Assembly (NCBI GenBank): GCA_022575985.1
Contig: JAKSXM010000272.1
Span: 5,394,001-5,458,000 of the forward strand
Length of the DNA stretch: 64,000 nt
From: Anagrus nilaparvatae
Lineage: Eukaryota; Arthropoda; Insecta; Hymenoptera; Mymaridae
Reading direction: 5' to 3'
Below the pieces are notes generated by a model. The model saw nothing but the letters and a program-made list of their open reading frames with translations. It did no database searches and had not been told where the DNA came from. Made by a program: the position numbers and the translations under genes. Positions within the stretch are counted from its first letter, which is position 1; the number at the start of each line of letters is the position of its first letter. Of the stretch, positions 22,780 to 34,159 are shown one piece after another.

Positions 22780-23061
22780 ACTGCGTAGAACTATAGTATA
22801 CAACACGTTGCCGGTAGAAACGAGCGGCGTCGAAGTCGTGCCTTGCGACGCCTCGTCGAAAGAGTCGACGACGTCCAGCCGGAATAGTTTACACGCTGCG
22901 TTAAAAACGCGCCATGTATAGGTGGAAACTGAAAATACGACGCGGCGTAGTTATTGTACGAGCCTCACGTTATGAGCTACTTCAACATTACGTAGATAAG
23001 AATTTTTTCAACTCTGCGTCGAAAAAATTTTCGGCGCTAGGTTGAATTTTTTTTTTGAGTG
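22780..23061. repeat. CG-rich right subterminal zone and terminus, copy 1
   Basis: Contains GCGGCGTCGAAGTCG, TTGCGACGCCTCGTCG, GAGTCGACGACGTCC and ATACGACGCGGCG, giving seven CGACG/CGTCG words. The end is TTCGGCGCTAGGTTGAA, T10, GAGTG. Composition and motifs match the left end. Confidence 0.55.
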
Positions 23062-23069
23062 TACGCGCT
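23062..23069. other. 8-bp spacer TACGCGCT joining the two element copies
   Basis: The right end of copy 1 (GAGTG) and the left end of copy 2 (CACTG) are separated by exactly 8 bases. The spacer matches neither the DNA left of copy 1 (TTGCTATA) nor that right of copy 2 (CTTGTATT). Confidence 0.9.
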
Positions 23070-24449
23070 CACTGAAAAAAAAAATTCAACCTAGCGTCGA
23101 AATCCTCCTGTTCATACGTGAGGTAGGAAGTATACGTCGACGCGTATAGTATTCAACTTCGACGTGGCGTAGGATCCTATTGTATACAGCCGGCGTCGAC
23201 TAATGTTCCGACGTCGCGCTTGAAAAGAATTGATCGACGCCGCCACGATACACGTTTTAACTGCACGTGAGTTTCCATTCTACGAGCGCTCATATTATTG
23301 ATTTGAGTTATTTAAAAATCTATTAATCTTTTTGAATTATTAAACTCGTAGATAATAAATTTTAATAATTATTTAATTTAAATAAAAAAATTAATTTAGA
23401 AAGCTATATATGTATATATATATATTTAATGATATATATAATTATATAAGATTATTATTTTTATTTATAAATAATATATAGATGCAATATAATTTTATTT
23501 TATTTATTGAAAATGAAAAAAAACCACGCAGTGTTACATACAATTTTCAACGAGAGTAAATAGATTTGCAAAATAAATGAATGAATGTTCAAAAATTTGC
23601 TTTATTCAGAATTTTTTTTATGATCCTAAAATTGCAATATTGATTTTTTATTTTCAAAAATTGTTAAACAATTAACCCTCCGTGTGTCCACTGTGCTGTG
23701 TCCCGTAGGTCGATATCGTCCCAATCGTTTTACATTTTTTAACTCCTTAAAAAATAATTTTTTGATAAAATTTTTTTAAAAATGTTTTAGACAAACATTT
23801 CATAATCACGAAAAAAAAGTTTTTTGGCTAAAATGTCCACTCAGTTTTGCGCAAAAAATTTTGCAACAACCATAAACAGGCATTTTTTAAATTTTCGGTC
23901 GAAAATTCATATCTCCTACCCTAATTGATATTAAGGGGTAATAATCTAGGGTTTTGAGCTTCATATATATGACTTTAAAAAATCCCTACCCAAATTTGCC
24001 TCAGATCCAAAAACCATAATTATTTTGCGATATGAAAATTGGCCCTTTTCCTCGATTATAAAAATTTATAAAAATTGAAGGTTTTGTTGCATAAACAGCC
24101 TCCCAGGATCATTTAATGGCCAAAAAAGTTATTTGTGGGGCTGAAGTATAATAACCTTTATATAAGTACATAAAAAAAATTTAGCCAAAAAAAATTATCA
24201 CTCAAAACCATATAAAGGGTCAATTTAAATAAGAATTTAATCGCTATTCTAATTAAATTCAAATATTTAAACAAAGTCGGGACTTAATAAGTTACACAAA
24301 TGTAATGTGTAAAGCATAAAAATTACCAACTAATCAACATTAAAGTGAAGGTTTAATCAAAAGTAGTGTGTAAATTGATATATTCAATACGTTATATATT
24401 AAATTAGTTAAATAATAAAATTTAATTATTACACCAGGCACGGAAAAAA

Positions 24450-26353
24450 ATGACACGTCAAGCCATACACTAGTGTAACCTAAGGAAGTAGGCTGTATTA
24501 AAAAACGACACGTCAAGCCTTACACTAGTGTAACCTAGGCGATACCAAAAAAACGACACGTCATGCCTTACACTAGCGTAACCTAAGGAATCCGTCTATA
24601 ATAAAAAAACGACACGTCAAGCCTTACACTAGTGTAACCTAGGCGATACCAAAAAAACGACACGTCATGCCTTACACTAGCGTAACCTAAGGAATCCGTC
24701 TATAATAAAAAAACGACACGTCAAGCCTTACACTAGTGTAACCTAGGCGATACCAAAAAAACGACGCGTTAAGCCTTACACTAGCGTAACCTAAGGAAGT
24801 AGCCTGTTTTAAAAAACGACACGTCAAGCCTTACACTAGCGTAACCTAAGGGAGTAGGCTGTATAAAAAAACAACACGTCAAGCCTTACACTAGGGTAAC
24901 CTAAGGAAGTAGGCTATATTAAAAAACGACACGTCAAGCCTTACACTAGCGTAACCTAGGTTATATTAAAAAAACGACATGTCAAGCCTTACACTAGTGT
25001 AACCTAAGGAATCCATGTATAATAAAAAAACGACACGTCATGCCTTACACTAGCGTAACCTAAGGAAGTAGGCTGTATTAAAACGAAACGTCAAGCCTTA
25101 CAGTAGCTTAACCTAAGGAAGCCGTCTATAATAAAAAAAACGACACGTCAAGCCTTACACTAGCGTAACCTAAAGAAGTAGGCTGTATTAAAAAAAAGAC
25201 ACGTTAAACTAGTGTAACCTAGGCGATACCCAAAAACGACAAGTCAAGCCTTACACTAGCTTAACCTAAGGGAGTAGGCTGTATAAAAAAACAACACGTC
25301 AAGCCTTACACTAGGGTAACCTAAGGAAGTAGGCTGTATTAAAAAACGACACGTCAAGCCTTACACTAGCGTAACCTAAGGAAGTAGGCTGTATTAAAAA
25401 AACGACACGTTAAGCCTTACACTAGCGTAACCTAAGGAAGTAGGCTGTATTAAAAAACGACACGTCAAGCCTTACACTAGCATAACCTAAGGGAGTAGGC
25501 TGTATAAAAAAACAACACGTAAAGCCTTACACTAGGGTAACCTAAGGAAGTAGGCTGTATTAAAAAACGACACGTCAAGCCTTACACTAGCGTAACCTAG
25601 GTTATATTAAAAAAACGACATGTCAAGCCTTACACTAGTGTAACCTAAGAAAGTAGGCTGCATTAATACGCGACGCAATTTTTTTTTAACAGAAAAAAAA
25701 GTGAACAAAGATGAGTTGAGCAGAAAAAAATGAACAAAAAAAGTTGAAAATAAAAATTTTTGAACACAAAAAATTGAACAAAATTTTTTGACCAACAAAA
25801 AACTTGGTTCAACTTTTTTTCTTCAAAAATTTTTCTGTCCAATTATTTTTGTTCAAAACTTCCTATGTTCAAATTTTTTTGTTCATTTTTTTCTGTTCAA
25901 CTCATCTTTGTTCACTTTTTTTTCTGTTCAAAAATAATGGCGTCCATTAGCGTAACCTAAGGAAGCGGTCTATAATAAAAAAACGACATGTCAAGCCTTA
26001 CACTAGCGTAACCTAAGTAAGTAGGCTGTATTAAAAAAAAGACACGTCAAACTAGTGTAACCTAGGCGATACCCAAAAACGACAAGTCAAGTCTTACACT
26101 AGCTTAACCTAAGAAACCCGTCTATAATAAAAAAACGACACGTCAAGCCTTACACTAGCGTAACCTAAGGAAGTAGGCTGTATTAAAAAAACGACACGTC
26201 AAGCCTTATACTAGTGTAACCTAGGCGATACCAAAAAAACGACACGTCAAGCCTTACACTAGCGTAACCTAAGGAAGCGGTCTATAATAAAAAAACGAGA
26301 CGTTAAGCCTTACACTAGCGTAACATAAGGAAGTAGGCTATTTTAAAAAACGG
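24450..26353 (+). repeat. Left unit array, copy 2
   Basis: Same order and sequence variants of units as the array at 15762-17665, including the interrupting hairpin (25689-25927). Conservation of every unit variant shows that the whole element was duplicated as a block, not that two arrays grew separately. Confidence 0.85.
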
Positions 26354-28498
26354 CACAAATTCAAAATGGCGGCCTCAAAATTCGCCCATTTTTGAAAAAT
26401 TAGCCAAATATGAGTTCAATTTTTGGCGTAACACGAATAAGAATATTGATAAAATATCTAGGAGTTTTTGGATATGCTGACTACGAAATTAGTAAAAACT
26501 AAACCACAAGCCTTTTATGAACATTGATTATTCACCACTTTTACCCTTATTTTCCACCCCTAGATGAAGTTTCATCATTTTTTTGAGTTCATATTTGAAA
26601 TCAGCAATCTTGAGAACCCCCGATATAGATTTTCCAGTAAGAATAAAAACTTTTAAAAAGAAAATAAAGAATTTTTATAAATGACTTTTCACCCCTTTTC
26701 ACCCCAATTTTCGACTCCTCGATAAAATTTTATGTTTTTTTGAAGTTCATATTTGAAGGCAGCAGCCTCAAAAACCCTAAGATATAATGTTAGACCAAAT
26801 ACTGCTAGTGTAAGGCTTGCGGTGTCGTTTTTTTAATCTAGACTATTTCCTTAGGTAACGCTATTGTAAGGCTTGACGTTTCGTTTTATTATTATAACCT
26901 AATTCATCAGTTTATGTTAGTGTAATGCTTGACGTATCGTTTTGGTTCCTCATAGAGGAACCTTTGTGTTCGGTAAAATTTTGATTTCTTGACATATAAA
27001 CACGTTTTGAGACCTCAGGAAGCTAAAAAACCGGTTTTTAAAAAAAGTCTGTAACCGGTTATATTTCACAACCAACATTATATTAAGACCTAATTTTTTT
27101 TTCAAAATTTTTTTCACTAAAAAAGCTGGAGGTTTATTTTTTTTTTAATTTGGATGTAATACCTCATTCATTTCCATGAAAATACTTATATTTGAAAATA
27201 TGTTTTTTACTCGTTGTCTTGAATCTTATAATTAATTTAAAAAAAAATTTTTTTCTTAAAATTTTTGTTACCAAAAAATACAAAAAATACATTTTTTTCT
27301 ATTTGGACGTAGTACCTAATTGTTTTCTATGAGAGTACTAGTTTTAGAAATATAATTCATAGTCAATTTTTGGATTGGATACGTAATTTCATGAAAATTT
27401 TTTTCTCCAAATTTTTGCCGCCAAAAAATATAAAAAATGCCAATTTTTTTTTTTAGGACGTAGTACTTAATTTGTTTCTACGAAAGTACGAATCTAGAAT
27501 TATCGTTTTTAAAGGATTTCTCCATCTGATACGTAATTTTTCGAAATTTTTTTTTTAATCATTTTAAAAATTTAAAAAACACCATAATTTTTTTTTCTAT
27601 TTGAACGTAATACTCAATTTATTTCTGTGAAAGTAATAATATCTGGAATTATCATTTGTAAAGGATTTCGCCATCTGATACGTAAATTTTCGAAATTTTT
27701 AAAATTTTTTGTATAAAAAAATTAAAAAAACACAATAATTTTTTTTCTTTTAGGACGTAGTAACTAATTTATTTCTATGAAAGTACAAATATCTAGAATT
27801 ATCGTTTTTAAAGGATTTCTCCATCTGATGCATAATTTTTCGAATTTTTTTTTTTTATTTTTTTGTATAAAAAAATTAAAAAACACAATAATTTTTTTTC
27901 TTTTTGGACGTAGTACTTAGTTTATTTCTATGAAAGTACTAATATCCAGAATTATCATTTTTAAAAAATTTCTCCATCTGATACGTAATTTTTCGAAATT
28001 TTTTTTCTCAATATTTGTTACATAAAAAAATTAAAAATAAACCACATTTTTTTTTTAATGATTCAGTAATTAATTTCTTTCTATAAAAGTTTACGAATAT
28101 CTAGAATTGTCGTTCGTAAAGGATTCCTCCATCTGATACGTAATTATTCAAAATTTTTTTTTTAACATAAAAAAATTAAAAATACACCATAATTTTTTTT
28201 TCTTTTTGGACGTAGTGAAAGTACTAATATCTAGAATTATCGTTTTTACTCGATATCTCCAATCTGATATACTTAATTTTTTAAAAAATATTTTTTTTAA
28301 TTTTTCATATAAAAAAATTAGAAAAAAAATTATTTTTTTTTTTTAGGACTTAGTACTTAATTTCTATGTATGAAAGAACGAATATCTAGAATTATCGTTT
28401 TATCTAGAATCTAGAATTATGGTTTTTACTAGGTAAAGTAGACCATTATAAACATTTTGTTATTGTTAATGAGGAACCATAGTTCCAATTAATTGGTA

Positions 28499-30378
28499 GC
28501 GTTTTTTTATTATAGACCGCTACCTTATGTTATCTTAGTGTAAGGCTTGACGTATCGTTTTCTTTAATATAGCCTAGGTTACCCTAGTGTAAGGCTTGAC
28601 GTGTCGTTTTTTTATTATAGCCTACTTCCTTAGGTTACGCTAGTGTAAGGCTTGACGTGTCGTTTTTTTAGTACAGCCTAGTTCCTTAGGTTACGATAGT
28701 ATATGGCTTGACGTGTAGTTTTTTTGGTATCGCCTAGGTTACACAAGTGTAAGGCTTGACGTGTCGTTTCCTAATACAGCCTACTTCCTTAGGTTACCCT
28801 AGTGTAAGGCTTGACGTGTCGTTTTTTTTATTATAGCCTACTTCTTGAGGTTACGCTAGTGTAAGGCTTGACGTGTCGTTTTTTTATTATAGACCGCTTT
28901 CTTAGGTTATGTTAGTGTAAGGCTTGACATGTCGTTTTTTTAATATAGCCTAGGTTACGCTAGTGTAAGGCTTGACGTGTCGTTTTTTATTATAGCCTAC
29001 TTCCTTAGGTTACGCTAGTGTAAGGCTTGACGTGTCGTTTTTTTGGTATCACCTAGGTTACACTAGTGTAAGGCTTGACGTGTCGTTTTTTATTAATGAC
29101 CGCTTCCTTAGCTTACGCTAGTGTAAGGCTTGACGTGTCGTTTAATTATTATAGACTACTTTTTTAGGTTACGCTAGTGTAAGGCTTGATGAGTCGTTTT
29201 TTTGGTATCGCGTAGGTTACACTAGTGTAAGGCTTGACGTGTTGTTTTTTTATACAGCCTACTCCCTTAGGTTACGCTAGTGTAAGGCATGACGTGTCGT
29301 TTTCTTATTATAGGCCGCTTCCTTAGGTTATGTTAGTGTAAGACTTGACATGTCGTTTTTTTAATATAGCCTAGGTTACGCTAGTGTAAGGCTTGATGTG
29401 TCGTTATTTATTATAGTCTACTTCCTAAGGTTACGCTAGTGTATGGCTTGAAATGTCATTTTTTTATTATAAACCGCTTTCTTAGGTTATATTAGTGTAA
29501 GGCTTGACGTGTCGTTTTCTTATTATAGGCCACTTCCTTAGGTTATGTTAGTGTAAGGCTTGATGTGTCGTTTTTTTAATATAGCCTAATTCCTTAAGTT
29601 ATGTTAGTGTAAGGCTTGACGTGTCCTTTTTTTATTATTTACCGCTTTATTAGGTTACGCTAGTGTAAGGCTTGACGTATCGTTTTTTTATTGTAGCCTA
29701 CTTCCTTAGGTTACACTAGTGTAAGACTTGACGTGTCGTTTTTTTATTATAGACCGCTTTCTTAGGTTATGTTAGTGTAAGGCTTGACGTGTCATTATTT
29801 TATTATAGCCTATTTCCGTAGGTCATGCTAGTGTAAGGCTTGACGTGTCCTAATTTTATTATAGCCTAATTCCTTAGGTTACGCTAGTATAAGCCTATTT
29901 CCTTAGGTTAAGCTACTGTAAGACTTGACGTGTCGTTTTTTTATTATAGACCGCTTTCTTAGGTTATCTTAGTGTAAGGCTTGACGTGTCATTATTTTAT
30001 TATAGCCTATTTCCGTAGGTCATGCTAGTGTAAGGCTTGACGTGTCGTTTTTTATTATAGTCTACTTCCTTAGGTTACGCTAGTGTATGGCTTGACATGT
30101 CGTTTTTTTATTCTAGCCTACTTCCTTAGGTTACACAAGTGTAAGGCTTGACGTGTCGTTTTTTTATTATAGACCGCTTTCTTACGTTATGTTAGTGTAA
30201 GGCTTGACGTGTTGTTTTTTTAATATAGCCTACTTCCTTAAGTTATGTTAGTGTAAGGCTTGACGTGTCGTTTTTTTATTTTAGCCTACTTCCTTAGGTT
30301 ACACTAGTGTAAGGCTTGACGTGTCGTTTTTTTATATAGCCTACTTCCTTAGGTTACGCTAGTGTAAGACATGAGGAA
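28499..30378 (-). repeat. Right unit array (inverted), copy 2
   Basis: Same units in the same order as 19811-21690, in inverted orientation relative to the left array of this copy. Confidence 0.85.
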
Positions 30379-31754
30379 AAAGGAGTCGAAATTCTTGATT
30401 TGTGACCCAAAAAACCTATACGGACATATCCGGGATGCTTAAAGTGCGAAAATATCAAAAACGCACCTTTTATGGGTAGTTTTGGCTATTTTAAGGGTGA
30501 AATATTGAATATTTATGAAAAAGTCGAAATTCTTGATTAGCGACCCAAAAAACCTATTCGGGCATATCCTGGATGTTGAAAGTGCGAAAATATTTAAAAC
30601 ATCCCTTATCGGGGTAGTTTTAGCTATTTTATGGGTGAAATATTGAGTATTTATGAAAAAAGAGTCGAAATTCTTGTTATTTATCCAAAAAACCTATACA
30701 GACATGTCCTGGATGCTCAAAGTGCGAAAATATTCAAAACACCCCTTTTGGGGGTAGTTTGAGCTATTTTAAGGGTGAAATATTGAATATTTATGAAAAA
30801 GGAGTCGAAATTCTTGATTAGCGACTCAAAAAGCCTATATATTATGGGCATATCCTGGATGCTCAAAGTGCGAAAATAGCAAAAACACCCCCTTTTGGGG
30901 GGTAGAATTAGCCAATTTAGCGGTTAAATTTGAATTATTTATGAAAAAGAAGTCAAAATTCTTTATTAGCAACCCAAAAAGTCCATATGGTGCAAATCTG
31001 AGCGCTGAAAGTGCGAATATGTAAAAAAAACCCCTTTCTGGGGGTAGTTTTAGGAAATTTAAGGGTGAAGCCCCAATTTCTTTACGAAAGGACCCCAATT
31101 TTCTTTTTCAGCGACCCAAAAAACCTATAAACCTCCCCCCCAACGGTATGTTGCCTGGAGTAATGATTAAATTTTATTATTTAATTAATTTATACTACGG
31201 ATTAAATAAATAATGATTTAATTTTTATGTTTAAATTCTGATGCTAATTGACACAATAAGGTTTTGAGTGTAAGGTCGGAATAAAATTTGGGAGACTAAA
31301 ATAATGGATTTTTTTGGGAATTTTTTTTTGTTGTAAAAAACACAAAATTTTGCTATGTATTTTTTTTTTTTTAATATAAAAAATAGTTTATGCAGCAACA
31401 AAAAACATAGCAACAAGAGCAACACGTGCAATTGTAATTTTTTATTTACAGTAATTTTATTCACTGACTGCGTAGAACTATAGTATACAACACGTTGCCG
31501 GTAGAAACGAGCGGCGTCGAAGTCGTGCCTTGCGACGCCTCGTCGAAAGAGTCGACGACGTCCAGCCGGAATAGTTTACACGCTGCGTTAAAAACGCGCC
31601 ATGTATAGGTGGAAACTGAAAATACGACGCGGCGTAGTTATTGTACGAGCCTCACGTTATGAGCTACTTCAACATTACGTAGATAAGAATTTTTTCAACT
31701 CTGCGTCGAAAAAATTTTCGGCGCTAGGTTGAATTTTTTTTTTGAGTGCTTGTA

Positions 31755-32246
31755 TTTTGGCCTTTGTTTTTAGGTGTAAAAATTTTTCACTGCTAAAGTT
31801 TTAAGATCTGAAAAACTTTACGCAAGTTTTAAATATTTAAAAAATATATTTTATTTAAATTTGCTGTATTGAAAATTACCAATTATTATCTGAAGCGAAT
31901 TGACCCTTAATTAACTCATCTTACAATTATCAATAATTATTTAAAAAAAACTTGTCAGGCCGTTAATTAATTATGAAAAATGCTTTATTTTGCAAATTTT
32001 GCAAATTAATTTTCAAATTTTCAACTGTTTTTTACTTGGCGGCCTGGCAAGTTTTTACAAATAATTTATTTGATAATTGTAAGTTGGATTAATTAAGGGT
32101 CAATTCGCTTCAGATAATAATTGGTAATTTTCAATACAGCAAATTTAAATAAAATATATTTTTTAAATATTTAAAACTTGCGTAAAGTTTTTCAGATCTT
32201 AAAACTTTAGCAGTGAAAAATTTACAACTAAAAACAAAGGCCAAAA
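31755..32246. mobile_element. 492-bp foldback adjoining the giant element
   Basis: TTTTGGCCTTTGTTTTTAG at the left is mirrored by CTAAAAACAAAGGCCAAAA at the right. Complementarity continues inward for over 150 bp (AGATCTGAAAAACTTTACGC against GCGTAAAGTTTTTCAGATCT, then CTGAAGCGAATTGACCCTTA against its complement). The left end lies 6 bp from the end of giant copy 2. No clear target duplication; no ORF. Confidence 0.7.
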
Positions 32247-33075
32247 TTTTTGTCTTCTGCTACTATATATCCTGAAAATCTAAAATTATCGAAATTAAAT
32301 TTTCTAAAAAAACTTGTAAAAATCACGAGTGTAAAAATGAAGAAAAAATAAACTAATATTACTTAACAAACAATAATTATTTAAAAATTTAATTAATTTC
32401 GCTAATTTTAGATTTTCAGATTTATTCAAATTTTGAATTGGATAACTAATTCGAACCCAAAGAAACCGAGAAAGCGGCGGATAAAAAATAAAGAGAGCAA
32501 TATTACTTTAAGTTGACTACTTCAAAACACGTGGATAACTAATTCAATATATCTCTTACACGGTGTAAGTTACACCAGTACCAGAGTACGTAGCATAAAA
32601 GTTGTTTATATTATGCAACAGTAGTGTACACTAATTATTGCGTGTTATATTATTATTACTCGCTTACTCAGTTTCATTGTGGTTTCATAGGTTCTTTGTT
32701 TATAGAATCTCCCATATATCTGATATAATCCCTATTTTATTATCAACCATTATAAATTATAATCTCTATATACAGTATCTATTTGTACAGTGAAAACAAA
32801 AAGTTGAAAATTTTTTTTCCCAAGCCTTTTCCATTTTTTTTAAAGAGGAGTATTTTATAGCTTTCTCTTTCAAGCAATTCTATGTCAAGGTGTAATGTAA
32901 TCTAAAGCAGATAATTTATGTGATAAATACATTTATCAAAATATTTATTGACGATAATTTAGTACACAAAGCAAAGTAGATATCAATGAATATTATTAAG
33001 CATAAACAAAGGTTGTAGACGAATTTTTTAATTTTTAAAACAAATAAAACCTTTTTGTTCTTAAAATATTTTTAG
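32247..33075. other. Upstream region of the copper transporter
   Basis: AT-rich. TTTTTAG directly before the ATG at 33076 looks like a splice acceptor, so a 5' untranslated exon probably lies somewhere here, but I cannot place it. Confidence 0.35.
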
Positions 33076-33759
33076 ATGCATATGATGCATTATTGGCTTG
33101 GAAAAGATTTAGGAACTTTCTTATTCAACGGTTATGAAATTAAGACATGGAAGGGTTTAATTTTCACTTGTTTAAGCTTGCTATCCTTAGCTATTTTTTA
33201 TGAATCTATGAAGATCTTACAAGTTAAATTACGAGAAATAACATTAGAATCAGCATCAAATCGATCTGTCGAAAATTCATCCCTAATAACAAGAATGTCT
33301 GAAAGATCTTTAAGCTTATATGGATCTATTCATTGGTAATAAAATTTATAAAATTCCTTGTTTTTTAATAAACTAAAAAAATACTAATGCAAATTATAGT
33401 TGCAAATTAATGAAATGGATTATTGAGATTATTCACTGGTCTAGCCATGTATTATTAGGATATATATTAATGCTAGCTATAATGACATATAATGGTTATA
33501 TAACAATCTCTGTCGTATTTGGCAGTGGGATTGGATATTTTGTTTTTGGTTCTGTTTTACAAGAAAAAAATATCTTGAAAGTTAAAGCTCAGCATAAAGT
33601 AAAAATCTGTCATCTAACCTGTGCAGGTATCTTAGAAAATTAAAGTTTTTAAGTACTCCATATATTAATAAAATTTTTACAGATGCAGTACATGAGGAAG
33701 ATAAAATATTTCCAAAACCAAGTACTTCTGACACTGATTATTTAGAAGAAATTTCTTGA
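33076..33759 (+). CDS. SLC31/Ctr-family copper transporter, low-affinity (SLC31A2-like)
   Basis: Exons 33076-33335, 33400-33626 and 33683-33759 join in frame at GT..AG introns to give 187 aa. The family moves Cu(I) through a trimeric pore of three helices per subunit. Visible here are a very short Met/His N-terminus (MHMMHYWLG), TM1 at about 27-46 (GLIFTCLSLLSLAIFYESMK), TM2 with the essential MxxxM motif at Met111-Met115 (YILMLAIMTYN), and TM3 with the GxxxG packing motif at Gly128-Gly132 (FGSGIGYFVFG). There is no long Met-rich extracellular domain, so it resembles SLC31A2 (CTR2) more than CTR1. The loop between TM1 and TM2 is Ser-rich and the C-tail acidic. An acceptor-like TTTTTAG precedes the ATG, so a 5' exon is likely and an alternative upstream start cannot be excluded. 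Convergent with HELLS. Confidence 0.88.
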
Positions 33760-34159
33760 TAAAAAATATTTTTGCATTTATTGAATATATTGAATTATTC
33801 TCGTTATTAAAAATTAAACATTTTTATACCAAAGTGCTGATTATCAAATTTTGAAAATAAAAATAATATTTTTAAGAATTGAAGCAAATATTTAATTTTA
33901 TTTATAAAGATAAAGTGAATAAAGAATTCTTTATTTTTTTATAAGTATTTTATGTAAATAAAAGAGTTTGCCTATAAGTATTATGTTGAAATAAAAAAAT
34001 AACTTATTATTAGTAACACTTAGTAAAGATACAAATTTAGCGACTTAAGTAATGCAGGTACAAGTCGTCTTAAATAATTTTATTTTCAAAATTAATAAAC
34101 TTAATTTTGATTTGAAAAATAAATAAACTAGTATAAACAACAGTTACAAACTACTCCAT
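33760..34159. other. Convergent 3' region of the copper transporter and HELLS
   Basis: AT-rich, with several AATAAA words on both strands that fit poly(A) signals of the two convergent genes. No gene. Confidence 0.4.

Larger units (their letters stand above)
14382..23061. mobile_element. Giant gene-less TIR element, copy 1 (8680 bp)
   Basis: Starts CACTG-A10-TTCAACCTAGCG; the reverse complement of the right end is CACTC-A10-TTCAACCTAGCGCCG, so the terminal inverted repeat is about 27 bp. Layout: CG-rich left subterminal zone, 1.2 kb of AT-rich DNA, left unit array, internal 240-bp hairpin, hinge, three outlying inverted units, nested GGTTCC element, right unit array in inverted orientation, six 140-bp repeat units, AT-rich DNA, CG-rich right subterminal zone. 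No ORF exceeds about 80 codons and none resembles a transposase or replication protein, so it would need trans-acting help to move. TA flanks both ends of this copy (14380-14381 and 23062-23063), but copy 2 does not share that. CACTG-type ends occur in the CACTA/Chapaev group, but the superfamily is unproven. Confidence 0.75.
23070..31748. mobile_element. Giant gene-less TIR element, copy 2 (8679 bp)
   Basis: Direct tandem repeat of copy 1 with an 8688-bp offset. Reading the two side by side I noticed one difference: an A run of nine at about 22335 in copy 1 is eight here (about 31023), which shifts the local short ORFs and makes the copy 1 bp shorter. All sub-parts recur: left terminus 23070-23288, left array 24450-26353, internal hairpin 25689-25927, nested GGTTCC element 26944-28478, right array 28499-30378, 140-bp units 30379-31157, right terminus 31467-31748. 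Confidence 0.8.

Noticed and set aside
30835..31098. 87-codon minus-strand ORF in copy 2 only
   Set aside because: It exists only because of the one-base homopolymer difference between copies and reads through tandem 140-bp units.
14382..31748. Integrated viral segment, for example a wasp-borne virus circle precursor
   Set aside because: The head-to-tail arrangement prompted the idea, but no viral gene or recognisable segment junction motif is present, and the inverted termini fit a transposon better.
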